From Citrifermentans bremense (lineage in GTDB: Bacteria; Desulfobacterota; Desulfuromonadia; Geobacterales; Geobacteraceae), in the NCBI RefSeq assembly GCF_014218275.1, contig NZ_AP023213.1, positions 2,520,001-2,584,000 of the forward strand: DNA of 64,000 nt, in the 5' to 3' direction. Each line of letters opens with the position of its first letter. Position 1 is the stretch's first letter. A model generated the notes under the pieces. It saw nothing but the letters and a program-made list of their open reading frames with translations. It made no database searches and had not been told where the DNA came from. A program made the position numbers and the translations under genes. Below are positions 1 to 7,257 of the stretch, piece after piece.

Positions 1-416
1 AGGCGGCCCTCAAGGGGGCGCTTGTCCCCATAATGTGCATCGGCGAGACCCTGGAGGCGCGCGAAGCCGGGGACACGTTCAAGGTGCTGGAACGCCAGTT
101 GAGAGGGGGGCTTGAAGGGCTGACCGCAACGCAGTTCGCACCGGTGATCATTGCCTACGAGCCGGTCTGGGCGATCGGCACCGGCAAGGTGGCCTCGGAC
201 GATCAGGCGCAGGAGGCTCACGCCTTCATTCGCAGCGTCATCGCGGAGATGTTCGGCAAACCGGCCGCGGAAAAGGTGCGCATACTCTATGGCGGCTCCG
301 TGAAGCCTGAAAACGCCAAGGGGCTCATGTCCCGTCCAGACATAGACGGCGCTCTCGTGGGAGGCGCAAGTCTCAAAGGCTCATCTTTTGCCTCAATCGT
401 ACGTTACGGTGAATAA
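1..416 (+). CDS. tpiA: triosephosphate isomerase, C-terminal part
   Basis: Glycolytic/gluconeogenic enzyme interconverting dihydroxyacetone phosphate and glyceraldehyde 3-phosphate in the cytoplasm. The gene enters from the left edge; the frame is open from base 3 and about 137 C-terminal residues are present. The catalytic loop reads [11 protein letters not shown], with the catalytic Glu in YEPVW, and the phosphate-binding segments YGGSVKPEN and [10 protein letters not shown] follow, ending at TAA. An internal ATG at 33 is not the start, because family sequence ([12 protein letters not shown]) continues upstream of it. secG follows 67 bases downstream on the same strand, a common bacterial pairing, so the two are probably cotranscribed. 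Confidence 0.97.
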   Translation, partial: AALKGALVPIMCIGETLEAREAGDTFKVLERQLRGGLEGLTATQFAPVIIAYEPVWAIGTGKVASDDQAQEAHAFIRSVIAEMFGKPAAEKVRILYGGSVKPENAKGLMSRPDIDGALVGGASLKGSSFASIVRYGE

Positions 417-483
417 ATTCTTGGTTATTTAGAGCAAATATGCTAGAAAGACTCTTTGAACACACTTGGAGGTAAGTCTTTAA

Positions 484-882
484 ATGACATTTCTACTGGT
501 AACCCTGCATATTCTGGTATGTTTTGCCCTGATCGTCGTGGTCCTTCTGCAGTCCGGCAAGGGAGCCGAGATGGGTGCATCCTTTGGCGCCAGCGGCAGC
601 CAGTCGGTTTTCGGCGCAGGCGGCGGCAGCACGTTCATGAGCAAACTGACCACCAGTGCAGCGATCATTTTCATGCTTACCTCACTGGCACTGGCTTTTG
701 CCTCGGGCAAAGGCGGCGGGTCCTCCATCATGTCCAAAGCCCCCAAGGCGAAGCCGGCACCGATGGGCGGCATGCCGCTTCAGCAGCCGGTCGCGCCGGC
801 GGCTCCTGGTAATGCAGCTGCCCCTGCCGCTCCGGCAGCTCCCGCCGCTCCTGCAGCCCCTGCAGCACCCGCACAGAAGTAG
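484..882 (+). CDS. secG: preprotein translocase subunit SecG
   Basis: Small membrane subunit of the SecYEG translocon that assists SecA-driven protein export. The 132-residue product has a first membrane helix at about residues 3-22, the hallmark LLQSGKGAEMGASFG stretch, a Gly-rich loop, and a second helix at about 57-77. The tail after residue 90 is low-complexity Pro/Ala with repeated APAAP units, which is longer than in many SecG proteins and has no recognisable function. AGGTAAG lies just upstream of the ATG at 484. It sits behind tpiA and ahead of tRNA-Leu. No terminator is seen between secG and the tRNA, but the tRNA has its own promoter. Confidence 0.95.
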   Translation: MTFLLVTLHILVCFALIVVVLLQSGKGAEMGASFGASGSQSVFGAGGGSTFMSKLTTSAAIIFMLTSLALAFASGKGGGSSIMSKAPKAKPAPMGGMPLQQPVAPAAPGNAAAPAAPAAPAAPAAPAAPAQK

Positions 883-902
883 CAGCGTACGGTTTTTTGC
901 TG

Positions 903-931
903 TTGACATCTCTGTCAGCAGATGATAGAAA
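903..931 (+). promoter_or_regulatory. sigma-70 type promoter of first tRNA-Leu(GAG)
   Basis: A TTGACA -35 box (903-908) is followed after 17 bases by TAGAAA (926-931). The predicted start lies just ahead of the tRNA at 945. The spacing is ideal; the -10 match is 4 of 6. Confidence 0.6.
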
Positions 932-944
932 GTTGGTTCTTCTT

Positions 945-1031
945 GCCGAAGTGGTGGAATTGGTAGACACACCATCTTGAGGGGGTGGCGGGCGACAGCC
1001 TGTACGAGTTCGAGTCTCGTCTTCGGCACCA
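945..1031 (+). tRNA. tRNA-Leu (anticodon GAG), copy 1
   Basis: Class II tRNA of 87 nt with encoded CCA. The acceptor stem pairs GCCGAAG with CTTCGGC. The D-arm contains GGTGGAATTGGTAGACAC, the anticodon stem CCATC/GGTGG encloses the loop TTGAGGG (anticodon GAG), a long variable arm follows, and the T-arm carries GTTCGAGTC. It reads CUC and CUU leucine codons. An identical copy lies 231 bases downstream. Confidence 0.96.
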
Positions 1032-1044
1032 TCTAAAACACAGA

Positions 1045-1077
1045 CGCCTTGGCTTACATAGAGCCAGGGCGTTTTTT
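1045..1077 (+). terminator. intrinsic terminator after tRNA-Leu copy 1
   Basis: A hairpin with arms CGCCTTGGCT and AGCCAGGGCG (one mismatch-like pair) is followed by six T. It ends the first tRNA unit before the second promoter. Confidence 0.85.
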
Positions 1078-1133
1078 CAATCAGTAAGCTCTCGGCCTGC
1101 GGCAACAAAATCAGTATCATTAAAGATTCTGTC

Positions 1134-1162
1134 TTGACTTGCTTCAGCACAAATGTTAATAA
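1134..1162 (+). promoter_or_regulatory. sigma-70 type promoter of second tRNA-Leu(GAG)
   Basis: TTGACT (1134-1139), a 17-base spacer and TAATAA (1157-1162) lie just upstream of the second tRNA at 1176. This unit therefore has its own promoter and terminator. Confidence 0.65.
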
Positions 1163-1175
1163 TGTGGTTCTTCTT

Positions 1176-1262
1176 GCCGAAGTGGTGGAATTGGTAGACA
1201 CACCATCTTGAGGGGGTGGCGGGCGACAGCCTGTACGAGTTCGAGTCTCGTCTTCGGCACCA
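1176..1262 (+). tRNA. tRNA-Leu (anticodon GAG), copy 2
   Basis: Identical in all 87 nt to the copy at 945-1031, including the CCA end and anticodon GAG. The shared sequence also covers about 11 bases of leader (TGGTTCTTCTT). The promoter region and downstream terminator sequence differ, so this is an older duplication of the tRNA rather than a recent copy of the whole unit. Confidence 0.96.
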
Positions 1263-1273
1263 TCTAAAAACTC

Positions 1274-1309
1274 AGCGCCTTGGTTCACTATGAGCCAAGG
1301 CGCTTTTTT
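1274..1309 (+). terminator. intrinsic terminator after tRNA-Leu copy 2
   Basis: Arms AGCGCCTTGG(T)T and AGCCAAGGCGCT form a stem followed by six T. The stem core resembles the first terminator but the loop differs. Confidence 0.85.
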
Positions 1310-1525
1310 GTTACACGGGGACTGCTACTTTTCCGAAACATAAAGTAGCTTGCCCCCTTTTTCTACGCTACCCGCCCTTTTTGATGCACCCGGCCAAAGT
1401 CACAGACACCCCACCCTAGCCACAGCCCATGCTCCACCAAGCTTAAACTGCACAAGAACTGTATTAATCTCCGCTCAGCAATCAGCAATACTACAATTTT
1501 TCACACACTTACCTGCACCACAAAA

Positions 1526-1568
1526 GTCAACCACCCTGCGTTGACAAGTCAACGACACCCCATATAAT
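1526..1568 (+). promoter_or_regulatory. strong promoter with operator-like GTCAAC/GTTGAC repeats ahead of ferritin-like gene
   Basis: A perfect TTGACA (1541-1546) and perfect TATAAT (1563-1568) are 16 bases apart. The -35 box lies inside an inverted repeat, CGTTGAC-AA-GTCAACG (1539-1554). A further GTCAAC half-site sits at 1526-1531, facing the GTTGAC at 1540. A repressor binding here would cover the -35 box. Promoter call is firm; the operator is inferred from symmetry only. Nothing else is visible in the AT-richer stretch 1311-1525. Confidence 0.7.
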
Positions 1569-1610
1569 GTTTACACCGCAGATTTAATGAAATATTAGAT
1601 GGGAGGAGAT

Positions 1611-2099
1611 ATGAAAGACACACAAGATGCAATCAGGCAGGCAATTCAGACAGAGAAGAATGCGATGAACTTCTACGAGATCGGTGCTCAACAGATGAAG
1701 GACACGGAAGCAAAGAGGCTCTTCGAACAATTGGCCAAAGAGGAGAAGGAGCACGCCTTGCAGTTCTTTCGGGCCTACAACGGTAGCGACCTCGGTAGCT
1801 TCGACGAATTCATAGCCACCCCTCCGCAGAACGAGGCGTTGTGGATCAACTCCATCCAGAAGGTGATCGGTCCCGACTTCACCGAACAGAAAGCCCTTGA
1901 GTACGCCATGGAGAAGGAGACCCACCTGGAGAAGGCTCTCAGGGAAACGGCCGCCAGGATCACCGACCCTGCCATCAAGGAGATCTTCATTCTTAACGCG
2001 AACGAGACCCACAACCACTACCTGACCATCGAATCGGAGTACGCCCGCATCATGGCCATGGTGGACGAGTCCGACATGGACACCTTTGTAAGGGAATAG
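1611..2099 (+). CDS. ferritin-like / rubrerythrin-type diiron protein
   Basis: A 162-residue, largely helical protein of the ferritin-like superfamily. Metal ligand motifs are visible: TEKNAMNFYEIGAQQ in the first helix, LAKEEKEHALQF (E..EH) in the second, and later MEKETHLEKAL and LNANETHNHY (ExxH) in the third and fourth. This is the pattern of a carboxylate-bridged diiron site, and such proteins act in oxidative stress or iron handling. There is no C-terminal rubredoxin domain (no Cys pairs). The ATG at 1611 is preferred over the in-frame ATG at 1599, because the GGAGGAG at 1602-1608 is the ribosome binding site and lies between them. A near-consensus promoter precedes it. The exact substrate is unknown. 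Confidence 0.85.
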   Translation: MKDTQDAIRQAIQTEKNAMNFYEIGAQQMKDTEAKRLFEQLAKEEKEHALQFFRAYNGSDLGSFDEFIATPPQNEALWINSIQKVIGPDFTEQKALEYAMEKETHLEKALRETAARITDPAIKEIFILNANETHNHYLTIESEYARIMAMVDESDMDTFVRE

Positions 2100-2245
2100 C
2101 CAGCTCCGTGGGCACAGCCACTCACCGCATTGAGAAGCAACCGCAGCGTCCAGTCATATCCTGCGGCGGTTTGGGCATTTACGCGTAGAAGGCCGTCAAT
2201 AGCGGAAGCAGGAGAAAAAAAATACTATCTCTGTCGATTTTTTTC

Positions 2246-2274
2246 TTGCACGGAGACCCCTCCGATGCTATAAG
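2246..2274 (+). promoter_or_regulatory. promoter of tRNA-Leu(CAG)
   Basis: TTGCAC (2246-2251), 17 bases and TATAAG (2269-2274) precede the tRNA at 2289 by about 14 bases. Confidence 0.65.
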
Positions 2275-2288
2275 TAGGTCTCTCGCAA

Positions 2289-2375
2289 GCCGGAGTGGCG
2301 GAATTGGTAGACGCGCTAGATTCAGGTTCTAGTACTCGCAAGGGTGTGCTGGTTCGATTCCAGTCTTCGGCACCA
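2289..2375 (+). tRNA. tRNA-Leu (anticodon CAG)
   Basis: Class II tRNA of 87 nt with encoded CCA. Acceptor strands GCCGGAG and CTTCGGC pair with one G-U. The anticodon stem CTAGA/TCTAG encloses TTCAGGT (anticodon CAG), a long variable arm follows, and the T-arm reads GGTTCGATTCC. It reads CUG, the dominant leucine codon in this GC-rich sequence. Confidence 0.96.
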
Positions 2376-2382
2376 AAAAATC

Positions 2383-2417
2383 AAGGGATTAGGCTAACAG
2401 CCTAATCCCTTTTTTTG
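2383..2417 (+). terminator. intrinsic terminator after tRNA-Leu(CAG)
   Basis: Perfect 13-bp arms AAGGGATTAGGCT and AGCCTAATCCCTT around AAC, followed by a T run. Confidence 0.9.
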
Positions 2418-2461
2418 TCTTCTCCCTGACGACCTGACGACTTTTGTCAACCTTGGCACCC

Positions 2462-2857
2462 CTACCCTAAGCTCGCTTCCGCACCTCCAGAACTGACAGC
2501 CGCGTTTTCAGGTATGACCCTTTGCCTGGAGATCTGCAACCTGCTGCTTACTTCCTTGCCTTTACCATCGAAGAAAATCTGGGTGGGGATCATCCGAACT
2601 TTGAACCGGTCGGCGGCGGACTTGTTCTCGTGCACATCGATGAAGAGGACGCTAGCCTTGCCCCGATACTCAAGGGACAACCCCTCCAGGATGGGCGCCA
2701 TCTTCTTGCACGGGATGCAGGTACGTGCGCCGAGATCGATGATGACGGGCTTTCCTGAGGCCAGTGCCTGGCGCACTGCGGCGTCGGACGCCGACGGCAG
2801 TTCCGCTTGCGCGTTGACGGCTGTAAGGACCAATGCTGCGGCAAGGAGCGCTCTCAT
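2462..2857 (-). CDS. exported thioredoxin-like protein
   Basis: Periplasmic thiol-disulfide protein of 131 residues. Residues 1-18 form a signal peptide ending in NAQA. A thioredoxin fold follows with DLGARTCIPCKKMAP (CxxC active site, about residues 47-50), VLFIDVHEN, and the cis-Pro motif RMIPTQIFF. The C-terminus after GKEVSS is not typical of the family and may have drifted or been frameshifted. Last gene of the arsenic operon: its ATG overlaps the stop of the preceding gene by four bases (ATGA). It probably supplies reducing power or folds operon products. The specific partner is unknown. Confidence 0.85.
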   Translation of the reverse strand: MRALLAAALVLTAVNAQAELPSASDAAVRQALASGKPVIIDLGARTCIPCKKMAPILEGLSLEYRGKASVLFIDVHENKSAADRFKVRMIPTQIFFDGKGKEVSSRLQISRQRVIPENAAVSSGGAEASLG

Positions 2858-3084
2858 GACAGCATCCCCGCGATTTCAGCGGCGGACGCCACCTTGCCGG
2901 AGAACTTCACCTTCCCGTCGACTACCAAGGCTGGCGTGCTCATCACGCCGTATTTCATAATCGTCGGGATATCTTCTACCTTGACGACCTCCGCCGCCAC
3001 CCCCGCCTCTTCCACTGCCTTTTTGGCATTCTCAAAAAGAGTCTTGCACTTCGCACAGCCTGTTCCCAGAACCTCGATTTTCAT
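2854..3084 (-). CDS. small thioredoxin/glutaredoxin-like protein (MTH895/TM0996 type)
   Basis: A 76-residue cytosolic mini-thioredoxin. It begins MKIEVLGTGCAKC, so the CxxC pair sits near the N-terminus, and it has the cis-Pro segment GVMSTPALVVDGKV followed by FSGKVAS. Proteins of this type are often found in arsenic resistance clusters next to ArsP-type permeases. A likely job is thiol transfer for arsenic reduction or handling, inferred from context. GGAGAG lies upstream of the ATG. Confidence 0.88.
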   Translation of the reverse strand: MKIEVLGTGCAKCKTLFENAKKAVEEAGVAAEVVKVEDIPTIMKYGVMSTPALVVDGKVKFSGKVASAAEIAGMLS

Positions 3085-3127
3085 TGCCGCTCTCCTTCCT
3101 GGATTTATTTCAAACGTGCAGCGCCAA

Positions 3128-3763
3128 CTACGGCGTACAACTGCAGCCGCAGGAGCAAGTCATCCCTTTTGCTTTGGCGAAAGCCTCCCTACCCTCCCGG
3201 AAACTCAGGTAGGCGATGAACATCGCTCCAACGGCGTCGAGACTCCCCACCCCCGTAACTTCGTAGCCGATGCTGGAAACCAGCAGGGCCAGCGAGAAGT
3301 ACAGGCAGGCGCGAGAACAAGCGGCGTCGGCCAGAATTGCAGGCGAATTGAGGGCCTTGCCCACGGCCGTCTTCTGGCGTATCAGGTACCACATGAAAGA
3401 GACCGAGACCAGGGAAACGACGACGCCCCAAAAGGTGGTTTCGGGCTTATGGTGCTGGTAGATGTTGATGACCGCAGTCGCCACGAGCCCTGCGGTCAGC
3501 AGGTAAAAAGAGACGCCGGTGATCTTCAGGGCGCGCTGCTCGAACTCGTCGCGGGTCTCCCCAGCGTTCGCCCTAATCCGCTGCAGCATGTGCCAGACCC
3601 CCACCGCGGATATGACCTCTATGAATGAGTCCGCCCCGAAACCGAAAAGCGCCAGCGTCTCGTCGGACGCCCCCATCCAAACGGAAACGAGCCCTTCCAG
3701 GATGTTGTAAAGAATGGTGAAAAGAGCCAGATAGCTCGCGCGCTGGTAACCGGATGTTTTCAT
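3128..3763 (-). CDS. CDF-like cation transporter, membrane domain only
   Basis: A 211-residue membrane protein with about five or six helices resembling the cation diffusion facilitator membrane domain. Acidic residues occur in helix segments (GASDETLALFGFGADSFIE and TGVGSLDAVGAMF), where the family binds metal, but the usual C-terminal cytoplasmic domain is absent. The chain ends in the Cys-rich tail MTCSCGCSCTP, suited to metal or metalloid binding. It lies in the arsenic operon, 13 bases downstream of the permease. The substrate is not known. The Cys-rich end is notable because a similar Cys cluster lies behind the stop codon of the DUF2703 gene upstream. Confidence 0.8.
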   Translation of the reverse strand: MKTSGYQRASYLALFTILYNILEGLVSVWMGASDETLALFGFGADSFIEVISAVGVWHMLQRIRANAGETRDEFEQRALKITGVSFYLLTAGLVATAVINIYQHHKPETTFWGVVVSLVSVSFMWYLIRQKTAVGKALNSPAILADAACSRACLYFSLALLVSSIGYEVTGVGSLDAVGAMFIAYLSFREGREAFAKAKGMTCSCGCSCTP

Positions 3764-3775
3764 AGATACCGCCTT

Positions 3776-4723
3776 TTACAAGATCAGATTGAACAGATAG
3801 CCGACGACGACTATTGCGCAGGCAACCGTTCCGAAAAAGGTGAGAAGGAGCCTCGTTTTCAGGACGTTTTTCAGGATCACGGCTTCGGGGAACGACAGTG
3901 CCGTCACCGCCATCATGAACGCCAGCACGGTGCCGACAGCCATCCCTTTTTCCATCAAGGCCTGTACTATCGGGATGATGCCGGCCGCGTTGGAGTAAAG
4001 CGGCACGCCTATGAGCACAGCAAGCGGCACCGCAAGAGGGTTGCCCGGACCTGCGTACTGGAGCAGCAAATCGGCGGGAGCATAGCCATGGATGAAGGCG
4101 CCGGCCCCGATTCCGACGACCACGTAGGGCCAGATCATCTTCAGCAGGCTGATCGTGTAATCCCGTGCATAGGCGAGCTTCTGAGCGAAGCTCTGTTGCT
4201 CGATCTCAGCAGCGCCAACCTTGACCTCCCAGACGTAGTCCTGGACGTACTTTTCCATCTTAAGCCGGCCGATGACGACACCTGCAGCAATGGCCACCAC
4301 GAGCCCCGCCCCGATGTAGATCGCCGCTATCTTCCACCCGAAGAGGCCCCAGAGCATGATCAGGGCCACTTCGTTGACCATCGGCGAGGAAACCAGGAAG
4401 GAGAAGGTAACCCCCAGGGGAATACCGGACTCGACGAAGCCGATGAAAAGAGGGACGGCCGAGCAGGAGCAAAAGGGGGTGACGATGCCGAGCAGGGCCG
4501 CCAGAACGTTGCCGACGTACTCCCTGTTGTGGGAAAGGATGCGGCGGGTGCGTTCAGGCGAGAAGTACGACCTTATCACCGCGACTGCAAAGACGATGGT
4601 GGTCAAAAGCAAAAAGATCTTCAGGGTGTCATAGACGAAGAAGTCCAGGGCGTCGCCGAGCCTGCTTTGCGGCGAAAGCCCCATGACACCGAATACCACA
4701 TAGTCTGCAAAGCTCTTCAGCAT
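3776..4723 (-). CDS. ArsP-type permease (UPF0718/DUF318 family)
   Basis: A 315-residue inner-membrane permease with about eight helices in two halves. The hallmark motif TPFCSCSAVPLFIGFVESGIP is at about residues 82-102, and a second half carries GVPLYSNAAGIIPIVQAL. Members of this family export organoarsenicals, and others sit in arsenic clusters without a proven substrate. GGAG six bases ahead of the ATG serves as ribosome binding site. Three bases upstream of the ATG is a TAA that ends a Cys-rich frame extending the DUF2703 gene (see findings). Confidence 0.88.
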   Translation of the reverse strand: MLKSFADYVVFGVMGLSPQSRLGDALDFFVYDTLKIFLLLTTIVFAVAVIRSYFSPERTRRILSHNREYVGNVLAALLGIVTPFCSCSAVPLFIGFVESGIPLGVTFSFLVSSPMVNEVALIMLWGLFGWKIAAIYIGAGLVVAIAAGVVIGRLKMEKYVQDYVWEVKVGAAEIEQQSFAQKLAYARDYTISLLKMIWPYVVVGIGAGAFIHGYAPADLLLQYAGPGNPLAVPLAVLIGVPLYSNAAGIIPIVQALMEKGMAVGTVLAFMMAVTALSFPEAVILKNVLKTRLLLTFFGTVACAIVVVGYLFNLIL

Positions 4724-4825
4724 CTGTTACTCCGGTACAACGACAAAAGACATATCACAACTGCAGCTGCTGCAGCAGCCCCCTGCCGCCCTCAGTGCGC
4801 GCGTTTCTGGTGGCTCTTCAGGTCG

Positions 4826-5218
4826 CTAAGAGCCGACCATTTCGGCGGCGGCCAGAAGCCCTGCCTTCAGTATCAGTTTTTTCGGGATAACCTCGTAACC
4901 TTGACCGCCAACGGAGAGGGTCCTGCACTGGCTTTCACCGCAGGGACCGCAGCAATCGCTCTTGCCTACCTCAGCGTGCAGCCAGCATTCAAGAGGCTTA
5001 CCCCCAATCCAGACCCGGTTAGACTCCAGCGGGTCCTGGAGGAAGTCGTTGGTCCTCAATTCCGTCATTTCCGCTGCGACAGTGATACCCAGATGGGCAA
5101 GTGCGTCGGACAGCATTCCGACGGCGGTTGCGACTTCATCGCCGGTCCCGGAGCAGCGACTGCAGGTCTGCCCGGTGTCGTCTACAAGGCGTTGCCACTT
5201 GATCCTGAGTTCCGGCAT
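4826..5218 (-). CDS. DUF2703 family protein of the arsenic operon
   Basis: A 130-residue cytosolic protein with several Cys: QTCSRCSGTGDEV near residue 18, then GGKPLECWL and KSDCCGPCGESQCRTL. The Cys pattern and the position between arsC and the permease suggest thiol or metalloid chemistry; the function is not known. The start ATG is preceded by GGGAGG. The frame stops at TAG (4826-4828), but after it the same frame stays open for 32 more codons containing CCSSCSCD and ends at TAA three bases before the permease ATG. Either the tail has been cut off by a nonsense change, or the UAG is read through. Confidence 0.85.
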   Translation of the reverse strand: MPELRIKWQRLVDDTGQTCSRCSGTGDEVATAVGMLSDALAHLGITVAAEMTELRTNDFLQDPLESNRVWIGGKPLECWLHAEVGKSDCCGPCGESQCRTLSVGGQGYEVIPKKLILKAGLLAAAEMVGS

Positions 5219-5238
5219 GGTGCCTCCCGCGCTCCCTT

Positions 5239-5673
5239 CTATGCGGCCAGGGAGATGATCCAGCTTTCCACCTTCTTTTTGATGTCGTCTCTGATTGCGC
5301 GGATGGACTGCAGCTTTTCTTCATCGGTCCCCTGCAGCGCCGAGGGATCGGGGAAACCCCAGTGAAGCCTCTGCGCCTTCCCCGGAAAAAGCGGGCACCT
5401 CTCGGCACTGGTTTCATCGCAGACGGTGATGACGTAATCAAATGGGGCGCCTTTCTCGATAAACTGCGAAACCTCTTTGGTTACATTGCCGGAGATGTCT
5501 ATGCCGACCTCCTTCATGGCCTGGACCACGAGAGGGTTCAGCCTCCCCGGCTCGATCCCGGCGCTTTGCACCTCGAACCGTTCCCCGCCCGCTTGCTTCA
5601 AGAACGCCTCCCCCATCTGGCTTCTGGCGCTGTTATGTATGCAGACAAACAAGACCCTTATTTTTCCTTGCAT
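5239..5673 (-). CDS. arsC: arsenate reductase, low-molecular-weight phosphatase type
   Basis: Reduces arsenate to arsenite in the cytoplasm using thiols. The 144-residue product starts [28 protein letters not shown] is the P-loop with the nucleophilic Cys, and the general acid region reads [18 protein letters not shown] supplies the second and third Cys of the thioredoxin-coupled mechanism. The ATG at 5673 has AGGAGA seven bases upstream and is preferred over the GTG one codon earlier. It follows acr3 by about 13 bases. The mini-thioredoxins at the operon end could recycle it. Confidence 0.95.
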   Translation of the reverse strand: MQGKIRVLFVCIHNSARSQMGEAFLKQAGGERFEVQSAGIEPGRLNPLVVQAMKEVGIDISGNVTKEVSQFIEKGAPFDYVITVCDETSAERCPLFPGKAQRLHWGFPDPSALQGTDEEKLQSIRAIRDDIKKKVESWIISLAA

Positions 5674-5686
5674 CACTTGTCTCCTG

Positions 5687-6742
5687 TCAAAGGCCGGTAC
5701 CTGAAAAGTAGCGGCGCTGGAACCAGAAAGCCACGTTCACCAGGGCTATCATCACCGGAACTTCCACCAGGGGGCCGATTACGGCGGCAAAGGCTGCGCC
5801 GGAATTGAGCCCGAAGACGGCAACGGCGACGGCGATGGCGAGCTCGAAGTTGTTGCTCGCGGCGGTGAAGGCAAGGGTCGTGGTCTTGCTGTAGTCGGCG
5901 CCGAGCCTCTTCCCCATCCAGAAGGAGACGAAGAACATGGCGACGAAATAGATGAGCAGCGGGAGCGCGATCCGGGCGACGTCGAGAGGGAGCGAAACGA
6001 TGAGGTTCCCCTTCAGGCTGAACATGACGACGATGGTGAAGAGAAGCGCAATCAGCGTGACCGGGCCGATCCTGGGGACGAATTCCCGGTGGTAGCGCTC
6101 CTTCCCCATCAGTTTGACGCCGACCAGACGGGTGACCGCACCGGCGATGAACGGCACCCCCAGGTAGATGAAGACGCTCTTCGCGATCTGCCCTATGCCG
6201 ACTTCCACCATGCTGCCGGACAGACCGACCAGAGGAGGGAGGACGGTGATGAAGAACCAGGCGTAGACGCTGTAGAAAAGTACCTGGAAAACGCTGTTGA
6301 ACGCGACCAACCCTGCGGCGTACTCGGTGCTCCCCTTAGCCAGATCGTTCCAGACGATGACCATGGCTATGCATCGGGCAAGCCCTATCATGATGAGTCC
6401 CACCATGTACTCAGGCTTGTCGGGGAGAAATACGACTGCCAGGATGAACATCAGGACCGGCCCTATCAGCCAGTTTTGGACCAGGGAGAGCCCGAGAACG
6501 CGCTTGTTGTGGAAGACCTCCGGCATATCCTCGTACTTCACCTTGGCAAAGGGTGGGTACATCATGAGGATGAGACCTGCCGCGATGGGGATGTTTGTGG
6601 TCCCGACCTGGAAGCTGTTGATGAACCCTTCAATCCCGGGGAAGAAATATCCCGTTCCCACCCCGGCAAACATGGCGAGGAAGATCCAAAGGGTAAGATA
6701 GCGGTCGAGAAAGGAAAGTTTCTGGGAGACCCCGGTAGACAT
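5687..6742 (-). CDS. acr3: arsenite efflux transporter Acr3
   Basis: Inner-membrane arsenite exporter of the Acr3/BASS fold, 351 residues, about ten helices. The conserved [17 protein letters not shown] carries the Cys needed for arsenite transport, and the second half has [17 protein letters not shown], a typical crossing region. It lies 24 bases downstream of arsR with GGAGGAG before the ATG, so regulator and exporter are cotranscribed. Confidence 0.96.
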   Translation of the reverse strand: MSTGVSQKLSFLDRYLTLWIFLAMFAGVGTGYFFPGIEGFINSFQVGTTNIPIAAGLILMMYPPFAKVKYEDMPEVFHNKRVLGLSLVQNWLIGPVLMFILAVVFLPDKPEYMVGLIMIGLARCIAMVIVWNDLAKGSTEYAAGLVAFNSVFQVLFYSVYAWFFITVLPPLVGLSGSMVEVGIGQIAKSVFIYLGVPFIAGAVTRLVGVKLMGKERYHREFVPRIGPVTLIALLFTIVVMFSLKGNLIVSLPLDVARIALPLLIYFVAMFFVSFWMGKRLGADYSKTTTLAFTAASNNFELAIAVAVAVFGLNSGAAFAAVIGPLVEVPVMIALVNVAFWFQRRYFSGTGL

Positions 6743-6766
6743 GACTCCTCCTTATCACAAAAAAAA

Positions 6767-7105
6767 TCAGGCGCAGTTGGCCCCCTTGGCAAAAGAAGAG
6801 ATCTTCTTCAGGTCGGCGACGACCTGCGGCAATTCGGTGAGCAGTTCCTTCAGCACACCCGCCAATTGAGCCTTCATGGGGTTGTCGGCCGAAATTGCGT
6901 AGATGATCCAGACCCCTTCCCTGCGGTCAGTGACCCATCCGGCGTTTTTCAGGTAGGCAAGGTGCCTGGAAACGGTAGATTGCGGCAGCTTAAGCGTCGC
7001 GGTGATGTCGCAAACGCAAAGTTCCCCGGAAAAAAGGAGCAGCGCCACGATACGGAGGCGGGTTTCATCGGCAAGGGCTTTGAAGCACTGTACGGTCGTT
7101 TTCAT
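6767..7105 (-). CDS. arsR: arsenic-responsive ArsR/SmtB repressor
   Basis: A 112-residue winged-helix repressor. The inducer site ELCVCDIT (Cys-Val-Cys) sits at the start of the DNA-binding helix-turn-helix, followed by LKLPQSTVSRHLAYLKNAGWV, and further Cys lie at the C-terminus (ANCA). Arsenite binding to such Cys residues releases DNA. It is the first gene of the operon and probably autoregulated. No Shine-Dalgarno is visible and the -10 box ends only seven bases before the ATG, so the message looks leaderless. Confidence 0.95.
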   Translation of the reverse strand: MKTTVQCFKALADETRLRIVALLLFSGELCVCDITATLKLPQSTVSRHLAYLKNAGWVTDRREGVWIIYAISADNPMKAQLAGVLKELLTELPQVVADLKKISSFAKGANCA

Positions 7106-7112
7106 GGCGGCG

Positions 7113-7140
7113 ATTATATCCGGATAAGCGGATACGTCAA
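7113..7140 (-). promoter_or_regulatory. arsR operon promoter and operator
   Basis: On the minus strand TTGACG (7140-7135), 16 bases and TATAAT (7118-7113) form the promoter. The spacer contains the palindrome TATCCGGATA and a second CGGATA-like half, a likely ArsR operator between the boxes. The predicted transcript start falls at or next to the ATG. Confidence 0.75.
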
Positions 7141-7210
7141 GAACTTCCCAACGGAGTTGTCATGGTACCAGGCAGGGGACTTCCTCCAGTTGTGTTGTCA
7201 CGCAGAGACG

Positions 7211-7245
7211 AAAAAGGGCCGAGACGTTAAGCCTCGGCCCTTTTT
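7211..7245 (-). terminator. bidirectional intrinsic terminator
   Basis: Arms AAAAAGGGCCGAG and CTCGGCCCTTTTT form a 13-bp stem with A and T runs on both sides. It ends the minus-strand gene at 7258 and could also stop transcription from the left. Confidence 0.85.
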
Positions 7246-7257
7246 GCTACCCTGCTC

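Noticed and set aside
728-1288. Minus-strand frames of 116 and 186 residues across the tRNA region
   Set aside because: They run through both tRNA-Leu genes in antisense and repeat the same peptide because the tRNAs are identical.
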